Shown here piece by piece: positions 38,570-52,150 of a stretch of 64,000 nt of DNA. Position numbers and translations under genes: made by a program. The stretch is from assembly GCA_018881555.1 (NCBI GenBank), contig JACAXG010000131.1:1116001-1180000 (forward strand), given 5' to 3'. The notes beneath the pieces were generated by a model. The model had not been told where the DNA came from. It did not search any database and worked only from the letters and a program-made list of their open reading frames with translations. The stretch is from Amblyornis subalaris. Lineage: Eukaryota > Chordata > Aves > Passeriformes > Ptilonorhynchidae. Position 1 is the stretch's first letter, and each line of letters begins with the position of its first letter.

Positions 38570-41500
38570 TTACACGATCTGAGTGGTGCATTTGCAACTT
38601 GCAGAACACTTCTTCTTCACCAGTGAGTGGCTACAGCCAAACAACGTTTTCAGATTTTTGCAGTTTCCAAGGAGGTCTTGATGCTTACAAGGATTGGCTA
38701 AAATAAAAGAGCGAGAAACAAACATGGGAAATATTATTTGGAAACCAAGCCCTGGTTTGATATTTGCACTTTACAAAAATTCCAGTTTTTCATGCCTATA
38801 TAAACTTTGTACTTTTGCTCTGCTGTTAAAATGGCTTGAATATTATCGAATGCTTGAATATTACAGAATGCTTGTTTTAAGGAGAATAGAGTCACTTACT
38901 GCAAAGTCCTTTGTCACAGTGGCCAGGACAGTCTGCACATTTTGGTCCACTTCTGTAAGGCGTAGCTATTTGCATTGGGTTATTTCCTCTGAAATTTGAA
39001 AGAAGTACAAGACACAGCAAGATCAATGTGAAACTCTGAGCCATTATCAGGAGTTTGTTATTTATCACAGTGAAAGGCATCCAGAAATTTTTGGATAAAA
39101 GTATTTTCATAGACAATCGTGTTGTGGTTTCCAATATTAATAGAATACAAGAACCTTGATTTTAAATAAGAGGGATAATAAGGTTTAGAGGAACAAAATT
39201 AATTGATTTATTGTATTTGTATAGCATTATCTGCTTAAAAAAATTATGTGCTTCCTAGCTTTTCTTCTCTAATAGCTTTCAACTGATTGAGGTAATCATA
39301 CAGTCACAGAATCACAGACTGGTTTGGGTTGGAAGAGACTTCAGAGATCACTTAGTTCCAACCCCCTGCCGTGGGCAGGGACACCTCTCACCAGGCCAGG
39401 TTGCTCAATAACCTCAGCAGAGCCCTTCTGACACAAAATTCTTTACCTCTGTGAATATTCATTTGCTGTTGGCTTCCACTTTGCANCTCATTTTCTTAGT
39501 GCTCAAAATTACAGCATGGTTTGTGCCTGTTGCCTGATTCTGACAGAGATAAACCTTTGTTCATCCACTAAAATTCCCCTAATATCTGTTCCCATCAGAA
39601 ATAAAAGAAATATTGCTGTTTAACCTGCTGTTAAACGCACAATTCACATTGATACTTTCAAAAGTATAAATGGTTAAAGCAGACTGCAGTCGGTTTATCC
39701 TATGGCCAATGTGGCAAAGGATGTTTTGGGAACATATCCATAATCACCACGACTGAGGGAGAAGGNGTTAGTGAGTACGTACGCAGGGCAGTACTGGCAA
39801 ACGTAAAAGTACTTGTACGAGCTNGTAGGGCAGTAGGAAACTCCACACCCCACCTGGTAGCTGCTGTACCAGATTAGCTGTAGAATAAAAAATNAGCACA
39901 TTATTTCAGAGTCATCCTCACTGAATTTTCATTTAAGAAACCCTCACAAAATAGCAGAACCAGAAAATAATTTTTTCTTTCCTTTTTTTCTAGTCGGCTT
40001 TTAAGTTTGCAGTTTAGCTGTCAGAAAGAATACGTAGAAAAATNAATTCATCCTCTCCTCCAGTTTCCAAATGGTTTTGAACACAGTTTCTGGCAGGAGA
40101 CTAAAGTTGAAATTCAAATATTTTCATCATAGATATTTTGCTTTGACATTTTTTAATCAGGTATTTCTGTCCCTGTATAGAAAATATTTATTTCTAAATT
40201 AAAGGTATTTCTAGATTAAGGGTATTTCTACAGAATAGNATTTCTCTTCTGGCAGCTCTTCCAAAATACTGATTCCATTGCCTCCTAATTNGATGGAAAA
40301 GGATTTTAATTTATCATTCATCTTTAGATCAGGGTGAATGATAGATAATAGTGTGATGACACTGATAATTTTATTCTGATTATAAATAACTCCCAGCTGC
40401 CTTCAGTGTACTCCTGTAATTCTGGTTTATCCCTGCAGTTTGTTTCAACTCTCCATACCTGAGTGTAGCTCTCAATATTGACATTTTTCGAGGTTGCTCC
40501 ATATCCATACTTGAAATTGGAGGATTGACTGTGCCACACTTGAATTGCCTCAGCCCATGTTCTTGGGTAGGATGACAGCAACACATTCTCACCACAGNTG
40601 ACACCTGAAGTAGAAGTAAATCTATTTTATTAAAGGAGAAGCAAGCTGTAGGGCGGGAGGTGGGACAGAGGGGTTGTAGCTATATTCTACAAAAAATTGC
40701 CTATGATGGCGTTCTCTTTGCCCTGTGATTTTAAGAAGTGTTCCAGAGTATGGTCTATNAGAGTATTCATCTGACAAAGATGATGTTTTTGTGTTTAATA
40801 ATCGTAGAATCACAGAATAGTTTGGGTTGGAATGGGCCTAAAGATCATCTTGCTCCAATTCCCCTGCCATGTACAGGGACACCTTCTGCTAAAGCAGGTC
40901 CTAAAAAGTTATTCTAATAATAACAGGTATTCTAATAATCCTAAAAAGCTGTTCTACAATGGATTAAAAATCGTCCTTGTTTCTATTTCACATTCACAGG
41001 AGTCATCTGCAAACTGTCATCAACCCTCCAGCTCAGGCTCCATCTTTGTCAGTACCATTAATAACTCTCTTCTCTCTTGGACTGATTTTCATCTCACACT
41101 GATTTGCCCATTTCTGAGCATTTTTGGCAGCTTTATCACTCCACACCTGAAAGACACAAAGGAAGAAGTATCCAGGTCATAGACATGATAGNGCAGCCCA
41201 CAAGAACAAAAAACAAAGGGGAATGACTTGGGTGTCGTGCACTGAATGCTCCCATTTTTCTCAATGGAAAGAGGAGGACTTGTGCTGGTTTACACTCCTG
41301 GGGCACAGGAACCACATTTCTTCAACTCTGAAAGGTTCCAGAGCAGGTTATTCTGCACAGTTCTATCACACAGCCCTGATCTCTAGGTGGTGCTGATTGA
41401 AAGGACTTTTATAACATACTGCTGCTTTCTTCCAGCTTTGTGTCTGAGTGAACACTGCAGGGTGTGCTGGACTAAATAGTATAAAACTGATTTTCAGCCA

Positions 41501-43095
41501 GGCGCAGCTGAGTTGTAGTGATCGACACCAGCTGGGCTTTGAACCTGGGGAATGCTTGCAGGTTTAACCACAAAGCACTGGCCAGCTCATCTGCTCAGTG
41601 GGATAGGGATAACAAGGAATATCAGGGGTGAAAAGGATGGGAGAAGTGTGGGCAAAGCAAGCTCGGGTAAGGACAAACGGTTGTGCAGATCTAGGTCTCT
41701 TTTGCCCTCCTGACAGTGTGTGATTCAGAAGCTGCTGTTCAGGGTCCCACTCCACCTTTGCTTTGCACACTTTTCCCTTCACCCAGGGCCTGTGTTTCTC
41801 TTTTTAGAATCAGAGAATCCGAGATAGTTTGGGTTGGAAGGGACTTTGAAGGGTCATCTAATCCAACNCCTATGCAACGAGCAGGGACATCTTCAACTGG
41901 ACCAGGTTGCTCAGAGCCCCATCCAACCTGGCCTTAACTTTTCCAGGGATGGGGCAGCCACAGCTTCTCTGGGAAACCTGTGCCAGGGTCTCACCACCCT
42001 CATCATAAAAATCTTCTTCGTGTATCTATTTTAAATTGACCCTCGTTTAACTGAAAACCATTACCCATTGTGCTATTGCAAAAGGCCTTCATAAAATTTT
42101 TTCCTCATTATGTTAGACNCCCTTTAGGCACTGGAAGGGGCTCTAAGGTCCCCTTGGAGCCTTCTCTTCTCCAGGCTAAACAACCCCAACTGCCCCANCC
42201 TCTGGAACAGAGAGGCTCCAGCCCTTGGAGTGTCTTCCTGGCTCATGCTGAGTTTCCCATCCACCAATACCTCCGAGCTTCAGGGCTGCTCTCAATCCCT
42301 TCATCCCACAGNCTGCTTTGATACTGGGGTTGTCCTACTGTTTCTTTTGAGGGAAAAGCAGGCTAGCTGCAATTCATAGCTCACCATCTTCAGCATGTTC
42401 CTGGCTGTGGGAAATACAGATCTCCGTATTTCATTGTGTTGCTCAAGGATCTGCTTTTGATTTTGAGACTTAGAATGAGGAAAGGAGAAACCCTTCACTT
42501 GTTTATATGGAAAAATCTGNAAAAAATAAGAGCGAAGGTCCCAGTTAACAGAAGTTTAATAAACAAGATAAATTATGAGCTTCTTGTCACTTTTGTTTGG
42601 TCAACTGAACCCCAATAACTGGTGTCACAAATCTTGTTTAACTTAAGACATTTGCAGTGGTAGAAATTACATCTCAGCCAGTTGTTTTAGGCTGCTGCTA
42701 TATTCAGGTAAAGGAAAGAAGGNACTTACAACATGGTTCACCTGAGATTTATTGAAGAAAAAGATAATTTGCTTTCCTAAAATACTTATTTATTTTCATT
42801 CATTAATAAAAATGAAATAATGAGATAAATAACCCACATTCAAGTACCTACATAGTAGATATCCACATTTTACAAGATTAATCCTCTCGGATTTATGAAT
42901 CAGGTTTCTGAATCTTAAATTATTTATTTATTTGTGGAAAATGTATTTTTAAAATTAGTCCCCTGAAGGGAAGAATATTTTGGTAGGCAGAATCACAGAA
43001 TGGTTTGGGTTGGAAGCTTAAAGACCAAGCAGCTCCCAACTCCCTGTCATGTACAGGGACACCTTCCACTAGATCAGATTGCTCAACCAATACAC

Positions 43096-43137
<42 letters not shown>

Positions 43138-43374
43138 TACTACAAAAATCTGTGAAAAATGAGAGTTCATCTTTGACGTGTTACGTTAACATGTTAACAA
43201 TAATTTCACCCCTGAATTCTAAATCTGTAGAGATCACAAGATCAGACTGCACCAGGTCAGATATTCATACAAAAGAGTCAGATATGGTTGTTTTGCACAG
43301 ATGACTGATCCTACCTGTCCATCAGATTGGTGCAGCAAAGCAGCCAGGAAAAAAATTGCTGTTAGTAGATCCAT
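38570..43374 (-). CDS. CRISP2: Cysteine-rich secretory protein (CRISP2-like), seven coding exons, complete
   Basis: Secreted CAP-superfamily protein; mammalian relatives act in sperm and epididymis, and the C-terminal domain of several regulates ion channels. Coding exons (minus): 43315-43374, 42385-42516, 41056-41146, 40459-40604, 39783-39877, 38900-38988, 38570-38697. Joined: 246 codons plus TAA, a normal CRISP length. Residues 1-20 form a signal peptide (MDLLTAIFFLAALL, then a polar end) in its own exon. The CAP domain follows (EQHNEIRR at 45-52, CGEN at 98-101, YTQLIWYSSYQVGCG at 141-155, YVCQYCPAG near 168-176). Then come the hinge and the ICR domain with ten cysteines. The total of 16 cysteines is the full CRISP set. 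The start has an A at -3 and G at +4. A splice acceptor (tgtag) directly precedes the first coding exon, so a noncoding 5' exon probably exists upstream. Odd: Ser140 stands where the CAP motif normally has His. Mammals have three CRISP genes here; only one is seen. Confidence 0.95.
39301..39432 (-). mobile_element. CR1 LINE 3' end in a CRISP intron
   Basis: Reads cagaatcacagactggtttg, gttccaaccccctgccgtgg and accaggccaggttgctcaa; sense with the host gene. Confidence 0.85.
40801..40900 (-). mobile_element. CR1 LINE 3' end in a CRISP intron
   Basis: Reads gaatcacagaatagtttggg and ccctgccatgtacagggaca. Confidence 0.8.
41807..42300 (-). mobile_element. CR1 LINE fragment in a CRISP intron
   Basis: Reads gatagtttgggttggaaggg, ctcagagccccatccaacct, gccacagcttctctgggaaa and a distal ccttctcttctccaggct block. 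Confidence 0.85.
42989..43135 (-). mobile_element. CR1 LINE 3' end followed by a (TAA)n tract, CRISP intron 1
   Basis: CR1 part 42989-43090 (aatcacagaatggtttgggt, catgtacagggacaccttcc). It runs into a perfect TAA trinucleotide array of about 13 units at 43096-43135. Confidence 0.8.
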
Positions 43375-44354
43375 TTCTACAGGGGGAAAACAAAAACAAA
43401 ACCCCAAAATCCATTAGTNTCTGTTGCATAAATTTTATGGCACAATGTGGCATGTGAGCAAGATACAAAACTGTTGCAAAGTCAAACCTGCACAAAGAAA
43501 TTTATTTCAGTTGCTGCCAAATATATTTGAATGTGCCAAAATTGTGCATGGACACCCCTCTCTCCTGCACAGAGAAACTCCACCTTGCATTGATGCAGGG
43601 ACTGTAAATAGCATAAAGCTGTGTGTTACTTGGAACAGATGGATTGTCCCCACTTGACTTCTTTATTCAAGATACCTTGAATTTGCAGCATTTCCTTCAT
43701 CTCTGCCTCCTTGTATATAAAAAGGAGTTCAGCAATGAGTTCGGTACTGTCACATCAGTGTCCTCAAGCATCATCTGTACAGAGATCTGGTGTTCTGGAG
43801 TGGAGCACTGAGCACATGGACTGTTGTCTCCATTTCTTTCCCCGTTCCCTGTTTCCCCATTAAATCAGCATCATAATGGCTCAAGNGAATGTTGGTGATC
43901 ACCCTCATGTTACATCTGACACCTGGGCGTAAAGAAACCCTTCATCTATGATATTATTAGCATATAATGTTGGTTATTGCCCTGTGGCTCCTAAGGCACC
44001 TTATCCAGATGTACACAGTCTGAAACCCACTCATATACACAGGATGCCTTTTCTGCATGTCAGAAAAAGCAGAAGTTGTATATCTTTGTATTGATGAGGC
44101 TGTATGGGGNGCAAATGTCTTTTTGGTTGTTAAGAAGTAAAGATGTGGCAAAATCCCAAGGAAGACTAGCTTTGAGCTCAGCAGGTTCCCTTAAATCAGA
44201 CTGAAGAAAGAGGAAAATAAAACTAATAAAAGCCATCAAACAGAATAAGCCTTAGAGCTGGACTCTGAGAAAAATTCACAGTGGGACCAATACAGGTCCA
44301 TAGAGATCTAGGAGATCCTGCTTGATAAGGAAACTATCATTGTAAAAAAAAAAA

Positions 44355-44410
44355 ATTAAATTGTCCCTCCTTTAGTTTAGAACCATTACCCCTTGTCCTA
44401 TCATGTAATT
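44355..44410 (-). mobile_element. Tiny CR1 internal fragment
   Basis: Reads gtccctcctttagtttagaa and ccattaccccttgtcctatc, a segment that in complete copies lies a few hundred bases from the 3' end. Confidence 0.5.
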
Positions 44411-46282
44411 CAGATATTCAGTCTTTATCTTGTTTTCCCATGATTTCATAAGGAGATCATTTGCATGAGNTAGAGGCAGGGATCAACTGATATTAATGAA
44501 GAATAAATTCTTAAACTGAAGGGATATCTTTGCCCTGGAGGAGATGTCTTGCCCTTACATGCAGAGACAAAATCCTTCTGGGACTCCCCAGAAAGTGCTG
44601 CAACTGGAAACATAAAATATTTCTAGATCCAGATTTAAAGTTGATTAAATACTACTGCATGTCTTTGACTGCCAGACTGTACCATCAAATCTGTCCCTTG
44701 GACTAAATGTGCTGGGCTTTATTTTCAAAGTCAAAAGATGGTGGTTCCCAGATACAATTATCCTTCTATGTCANTACTGCTCAATCCACTGAATCACTTC
44801 TATGCTTCTGAAAAACAAATGCCAGCAATGCACTTTTAGGCAGCTTTACCTGAAAACCTGAAGTTTTGTGCAAATTTGATTGAGTGTAAATACAAAAAAA
44901 ATAAAAACTGATAGCTTCAAAGCTAGAAACAAATTTCTATTTGAAAAATACAGTCTGGACTTTTCATGTTTAGTCCTGGTGTTTCACTCCTCAGCAGAAT
45001 CTTTCTCCTGCCAGCTGAAGCAGCTTTCAGGACACAGCAGGTGTGAAAGTTTGGAAGAGTGGGAATATTTTTCTTTTCAGTTACTTTGCTACATTTTTCC
45101 TCTACCTTCTTTGATTTTACATCTTAAACTTTCATTTNAAAAAGAATCATTCTGCATTAAGAAAATGCAATCAGCTTATAGCATACTAAAATATATATTA
45201 GACATTTTAGCAGCATATGTACATGAAAGCTTGGACAGATAGTCAACATTTAGAGATGACAAAATTCTGAGTTCAGCTGTACTGGTATATCCCAATACTC
45301 AAGTGAAATAAATTCAACATAAAAATAATTCAAAAGGCATTAGGAAAACATTTCCCATGACTGACCACCCTCTGCAAAATGGATTAGTTTATGTTCACAT
45401 TACAAGAATGGAGTAAGTGGGTCCAAGTGTTACATTTTGATCTAAAGAAANATGGGAATTGGACTCCACTGAAGCCATTTCTCACCCTTAATGGTGGAAG
45501 GTGTGGTTTCAGAGCAGAAGTTATAGTTTATTTTATGTTCTTCCTCTGAGGTATTATAAGCAGACTTTTTTTTTCATTATCACATTTGGTACAACTTAGC
45601 TCTGAACTCCATTAACCTTCGTAGCAGTCCCCAATCAATACTGACCCAGTAGCTCTATGGATAAAATCCCTAAGGCTGAAATTCAATTCTGCATCCATTA
45701 CCTTCATCCACCAGGATCCTTCTGTATCCAAGGAAGTGGCAGGAGAGTGAGAGGCTGTCCTCAATCCAGCNTTGTATATATATACATACATTTCCCCTTT
45801 TTTTCTTTGTCAATATTTATTGCTGATAAATGACATCAGCTTTGGGGCTGCCCACTGTGGAAGAAAGAACTTTTCTTAAGGAACAGGTGACTGAAAATGA
45901 ACCAATCCAGTTGCACTGTTCTGGATTTTTTTTTGTTTGTTTGTTTGTGTCCAGGGCAAGGAAAAAGAGAAGACAAAAGATCTGTCCTTTTGCAGAACTT
46001 CAACTTCTAGTCTGATCAGCAAGCTACGGTGCTAATGTGTTCACAAAATAAAAGCTTGNGTTTAGGGCTGGTTGTTTTGCAGTTGTCTTTTCTGACTTTG
46101 CAAAAGAGTGGGATAAATATTTTAAGGCAGGGGCATAAGTCAGCAACTTCTTAGCCATACACAGAATGATCTGCACTGTGGGCAACACGGTGACATTTTC
46201 TTCCAGGTGGTTTCTGAACTTCCATTTGCTGGTTAAAGTTTATATTCCCCTGAGGCTGTGGCACTGGGTATCACTTTTTACA

Positions 46283-46593
46283 AGGGCATGCAGTGATAGG
46301 ACAAAGNGGGATGGCTTTAAACTGCAAGAGGACAGGTTTAGATTGGGTATTAGGAAGCAATTCTTGACTATGAGTGTGGTGAGACACTGGAAGAGGTTGC
46401 CCAGAGAAGCTGTGGATGTCCCATCACTGGAAATATGTTGGATTTCCAAGCTGATATGTTGGATTTCCAAGTTGGATGGGGCTTGGAGCAANCTGGTCTA
46501 GTGGAAGGTGTCGCCGCCCCAGGCAGGGGTGTGTGGAATCAGAGGATCTTTAAGGTCCCTTCCAACCCAAACCATCCTGTGATTCTGTGATTA
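46283..46593 (+). mobile_element. CR1 LINE 3' fragment with internal 21 bp duplication
   Basis: Typical blocks (tttagattgggtattaggaa, ttgcccagagaagctgtgga, ccttccaacccaaaccatcc). It is interrupted by two copies of atatgttggatttccaag at 46433 and 46454, a 21 bp tandem duplication. Confidence 0.85.
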
Positions 46594-46714
46594 TTGTACA
46601 CATACTCATCCCTCGTGATGGGTCAAGAGTGACCTGTTGCAGAATGGCTGCAGATGTTGCACATCTTCCCTCTTTATTCTGCAGAGATGTTTGGCGTGTG
46701 CTTTGCTCTAGTGC

Positions 46715-46838
46715 AGCATAGAATGGTTGGGGTTGGACGGGAGCTTAAAAATCATCTCATTCCAACCCCTCTGCCATGGGCAGGGACACCTTCCACTAAA
46801 CCAGCTTGCCCCAAGCTGTGTCCAACCTGGCATTGCTC
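46715..46838 (-). mobile_element. CR1 LINE 3' end
   Basis: Reads gaatggttggggttggacgg and ctctgccatgggcagggaca; opposite in orientation to the copy 120 bp away. Confidence 0.8.
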
Positions 46839-48710
46839 AGCTCACCTTTCCTTTTTGCAGACTCTTTGCTTCCACTCGCTTATAAGGCAGCATCACAAAG
46901 GCAGCTTTGACAGGTCCTTTTTCCTCAGCCACAAGCTGTCTTGCTTCCTTCCATGNAGTCTGTTTGCTCTCAGAGGGCATAAAAAATCTGCACATCTCCT
47001 TGTTCCTTTCTTGGTTCCCTTCCTCATGCTTGCCTTGCCTTTGCTGTGGTGTGTTGCACGCTGAGCACCCTTTTCCANCGTGCTGGGCTGAGATTGTTCC
47101 CCACACTACAAGTCAATATTGTTTCACTGTTTCCGTATTTCTGCAGAATTTCTGCAGCTGTGTGCTGTTGCCAGCATTTCAATACTCTATTACAATCCCT
47201 GTGTTGGGAAACACAGCTGCCTTTGTTCTGTATTTGTATAGCGGGCAGCACTCACGGGAAGTCGCCTCTGATAAGGTCTCCCATATGCTTCCATGTTCTG
47301 AGATAAGGGCAAAGGTACTTTTTTAGCTGAAGTGCTTGTGGCAATTTTAATGAGACCAGGGTTATCACCNTCAGAAAGCCTCATAAGCCACCTCCCATGG
47401 TTATTAAGGCTGCATTTCTATTGACTGTGAGGGGAGGCAGTGTAGCACNTCCAGATTCCCAATGTCCTGGGAGACACTTCCCCTATTTTACCCCACCCAC
47501 TGCACTCAGCAATTTTCATTAATTCTCTACAGTCATCTGAGTTTTATTTGTACTGTTAAAATGAAATTGTGCTACTGCAATTATTTCTGTAAAGCGTGCT
47601 CCACCTGTTTGAATAGTGAATACCATTTGTTCTGTAAAGGATGACTGTCAGATATGCTACAATTCATGGTCTATGGGCAAAATAATTGGGAAGAAAAAAG
47701 ATTAATTAAACTGACATCCGGATCCATGGTACAAAGAACAATTCCCACTTCCTCGTGTGGATTACCTGAAGGGGTGGAGTAATTTAATTTAAAAAAAAAA
47801 TTAAGAATTAATTCCATGGCGTTCTGCAAATACCTGTATATTTTCAAGGAAAAATCTATGGAAAGTTCTTAAAAAAAAATAAGCTTGAAAGATTTGACTG
47901 TGGAAGTTCTCCTCTAGCCCTTGTGTAAACCTGAACTACAAGAATCTGATTTGGTCTCAAGGAATGAAGACAAAAATCCAGTTTCTTCAATTCTTTATTT
48001 CCACTGAAGTTAATGACAGCTAAAGTAGTGCTTTGGATTAAAATCCATGCAGTTCTGTGAGGTTCAGACTTTGCACAGTTTTTTTTCTTGGCTATACAGA
48101 ACAATGTGCAGACCTAACTTTGTTTGGCAAAGGAACATTCTTGATTTCTTCCACATGATCCAACTCACCTTCCACTCCAGATTATTATTGCTATTAGGAA
48201 GAGAAGCAAAGAGTCAGTCAATCAATCAATCAAAGAGGTGCTGTCAGAGGTGGGGTAGATGGCCCTCTAAAAGAGCCAGCCCAGGCAAAGGCCAGGCATG
48301 GAAATGCAGAAGTTAAGACTTTGAAGGCTGTTGGACACCAGGGTTGAGATGCTGGGCTTGCAAATAAAAAATTGTGATGGCAGCACTACTGTAACACCAC
48401 ATCACTGGTTTTGAACTGGATGAAGTGTGTGTTCAGCCAGGGTGAAAAACAGGTAGAGAAAATCCATGCTCCTCAGGAANACACAGCGTTCCATGTGTGT
48501 CTTTGGTCTTCAGGGAGCCAAGCTCCTCACCACGGCTCCTCTCTTTCTTCCAGATCAGCTTTCAGTCCAAGCAGATGCACTGATCAGCTCTCTGCCCTTT
48601 GTGGCACAATTGCAGTCTTTGAGGGTTGGAATTGGCTTTCAAAGAAGACATTTCANGGACCATTGCCTACAGGTGACCTCCAACAGGAGACCTGCAGGCC
48701 TGCAGTGTGA

Positions 48711-48877
48711 GGAGGAGCTGTGGCTGCCCCATCCCTGGAAATGTTCAAGGCCAGGTTGGATGCGGCTTGGAGCAACNTGGTCTAGTGGAAGATGTCCCTG
48801 CCCATGGCGGGAGGCTGGGAAATGGATGTTATTTAAGTTGCCTTCCAATCCAAACCATTCTCTGATTCTATGATTGC
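48711..48877 (+). mobile_element. CR1 LINE 3' fragment
   Basis: Reads gagctgtggctgccccatcc, tggtctagtggaagatgtcc and the end ccaatccaaaccattctctg. Confidence 0.85.
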
Positions 48878-51774
48878 AGTAAGTCTCCTTTTGTGATACT
48901 TTGAAACTTGAAATCTTTGCCTGTNTGACTATTCATCACCAAGGAAAATAAACAAAAAATCTAAATGAACAAACAGTAACTGTACATAAGCACAGTATAA
49001 TGGAATAATTAAAAAAAATTGTTGTCCAGAAACTTTTAGAGACCTAGTCCTTCCCTTCTGCCCCAGAAAGTGATCTGTAAAAAATATGCTGTTCCTTAGA
49101 GATGTTTTTCCATATGATTCTAAAACTTTTGCAGCAGGGAGATTTCATGATTTCCTTGGGTAATAAAATTTGTTCTTTCCTAGTCTTACTATTCTAGAAG
49201 GCTTTTAAAGTCTAACATACAAAATTGCAGAAGGAACTTTTGTGTATGTGTGTGAAAGTCATTTTCATGTAGTCCGAAAGGGATTAGCAAATGATTCAAT
49301 CACTAAAATCACACACTTCTATATCAAAGTTCAGTACGTGCCTGTGTTCCTGCTCTTTTCAATCTTTGCTGAAATATGGCAGAACTGAGCAGTGTAAAAA
49401 TGCATAATTGTTCTTTTTTGAGCATATACACATTGGCATTTCAGCTTCACTTTATATCTAGTAAGTCATCAGAAACATTTTCTGAATCTCTACAATGGGA
49501 CGTCAAGAATCTGGCTCCAAAAAAGAAATCTGGCGCAAAACTCGCTCCAACTCCTCAGGCAACCCAACAGTGAAAGCACTTGAATTGGAGATTTTCATTT
49601 CCTTTTCTTGTAAGCAGATAAATCACACTTCTGAAGTCACCTTTAGGAANCAACATATCTAATATATTTAAAATGTTAGATTACAATAAGAGAAAATATC
49701 AGATACAGNTCAATGAGAGAGATAAGCTACATTCCTTCAATCACATTTGTCCCATAAAACAAATAAACCAAAGACTCTTGTAAGTGAATTATAACAACAG
49801 TGTGGAAGGATACACATAAAGTGAACAGAGCAGAATTCTGCATAGAAACCATTAGAACAACANGATTTTTTTCAGATACGTTTTCCACTGTGAGAATCAG
49901 GTGTAANCAAACAAAAGCCCAGCCGATCTTTTAGAACAAATCCCTTATTTAAAATAAGTCAGGCCAACAGGAAACAGAGCAAACAAACCATAATGACATT
50001 TCTTTGAATCCAAACTGGCTTTTGATACAGGTGATTTATTCATTTTATTTTTTTAAAGGAAGTGAGAAATACACCCCTTTCCCTCTAACTAATAGTGAAA
50101 GCAATGCAGACTCAAACTGTCACAGACGTCTCAAATGTAATGATGATNTAGAGACAATTGTTTTTTACTCATAGATAAAACAGGTTTTATGGGCTCAACT
50201 TCAGTTTATGTGGTTAATGACTTCAGACAGAGCTGTGTCTGAGAAAAACATTGAAGTTTTTCAAAAATACAAACTGAAGTTTTTCACAAATACCTCTTTG
50301 TTAGCTACATGTATTTGCTGGAAAGAGATTTTCTGTAATTCAACAGTAGTGACAAGAATGTGGGATCTTTTACTGTGCAGTCTTTAAAAAAGTGTGGGCC
50401 TGAAATTAATCCCTTAAAATGCTTATATTCCTTATATTCCTAAAGTTTTATAGATGAGCATTTTAGCCTTCTCATGCATTTGACATAAGAGTAAACCAGA
50501 GTTATTGTAGATGGAACAGAAAGAAGGTTGGTCTTCTTGTAATGATGTCCAGTAGGTAAAAAATATCTTGAACCTGTTGTGACAGAAAATTATCTTAAAA
50601 TNTAGAAGGAAACAGGAAAATCTGATTTCCAAGTCGATGAGTGTTACATGGAGCATTCTACTGGACTGGTTGCAGTAAANAAATGAGAAACATTTGGAAC
50701 TGTGAAAAGAAGTATTCATAGAATCTCCATTTAAAATCACAGAATCCCATCTTGAAGAGTCATTTGGAAATTATACTGCTGATTAAATGCAGTTTGACTC
50801 ATAATAATTCCTGAACCAACTGCACTTGGCCACAGCCAAGCTTCTTTGTGGAGNCCCTTCTCACCTTTTCTTGTAATGGCATAGATTTTATAACTCTCTG
50901 AAGTTGGAAACTACTTGATAGAAGATGAATATAAGCTACATAACCAGAGGGTATTTCACATACACATTCAAGCATATCTTGACTGAGGGGGCTTTCCACA
51001 CACCTCTGTGAAGCTGGGCCATTCCACAGCCTGACAGGCAGGATCNATAGGGCTGGATGGGGAAAAAAGCAAGAGGGAGCATTTATTTGTTGGAAAAGGC
51101 TCTGAGAAAAAGTGCTTTCAAGGGAGACATAGATTTCTGGTTTCTGCATCCAGCAATATTTTCCCCTTTAGAGAGACGTGATCTGATAGCAAATGTACAC
51201 ACTGTCCAGAAAGAAGAACCTAGAACACACTGTTCTGTAATGAACTGCAAAAAAGTAATTGGTAAGGAAAAAATACTTCCTGTTTGAAACCAATATACAA
51301 CTTTTACAGCTTCCTGCTGTTGGAAAATATCCAGTTATTCACATCAGTATCAATGATATCTCAGTACACGTGCTTATGCTAATGCTTTTCTGTGGTGAGG
51401 GAAAAGCAAATACATGCAGTTCTTCATAAATCAATGAATAGACTCTTCTGAGAGAATTCATAAAATACAGTTGTGTCTACCTAAAAGAAGGGATGTGAAA
51501 TGTAAGTTTCTACATCNGAGGTAGTCATCCCATCAGAGGGAGGGAGATCTTCTAGGTTAGTGGAGACCTAAGTCTAAATGCAGGAGCTTGTAAGGAGGCA
51601 CTTGGCACCATTTCATTTAAAACACAATGCCCAAGACTCCCTTGCCGTGCTAAAGATGTTGCAAAGCACTTATGGAAGAGGGTGTGCCTTTCCAAATTGC
51701 CCTGGCAGGATACCCTGGGGAATCTCAGGATGTTGTGGACTCAAAACTGAATTAAATGCTTAGAGGAATATGAG

Positions 51775-52150
51775 AGAATTGGGATTGCTCAGCCTGGAGA
51801 AGAGAAGGATCCAGGGAGACCTCAGAGCACTTTTCAGTACCTAAAGGGGCTCCAAAAGAGCATGGAGNGACAGGGCAATGGGTGATGACTTCAAACTGAA
51901 AGAGGGAGGGTTTAGATTAAGTGTTAGCAAGAAATTCTTACTCAGAGGGTGGTGAGGCCCTGGCACAGGTTGCCCAGAGAAGCTGGATGGGTCCATCCCT
52001 GGAAGTGTTCAAGGCCAAGTTGGACAGGGCTTGGAGCAACCTGGTCTAGTGGAAGGTGTTCCTGCCTATGGCAGGGGGTTGGAACAAGNTGATCTTCCAG
52101 GTGATTTCCAACCCCAACAATTCTATGATTCAGTGATTCTGTGATTCTAG
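51775..52150 (+). mobile_element. CR1 LINE 3' fragment
   Basis: Reads gctcagcctggagaagagaa, gtgttcaaggccaagttgga and an end with three copies of the terminal ATTCTRTGATTC repeat. Confidence 0.9.

Noticed and set aside
43096..43135. Regular TAA array considered as a CRISPR-like or satellite structure
   Set aside because: It is a simple trinucleotide microsatellite at the end of a CR1; no spacers.
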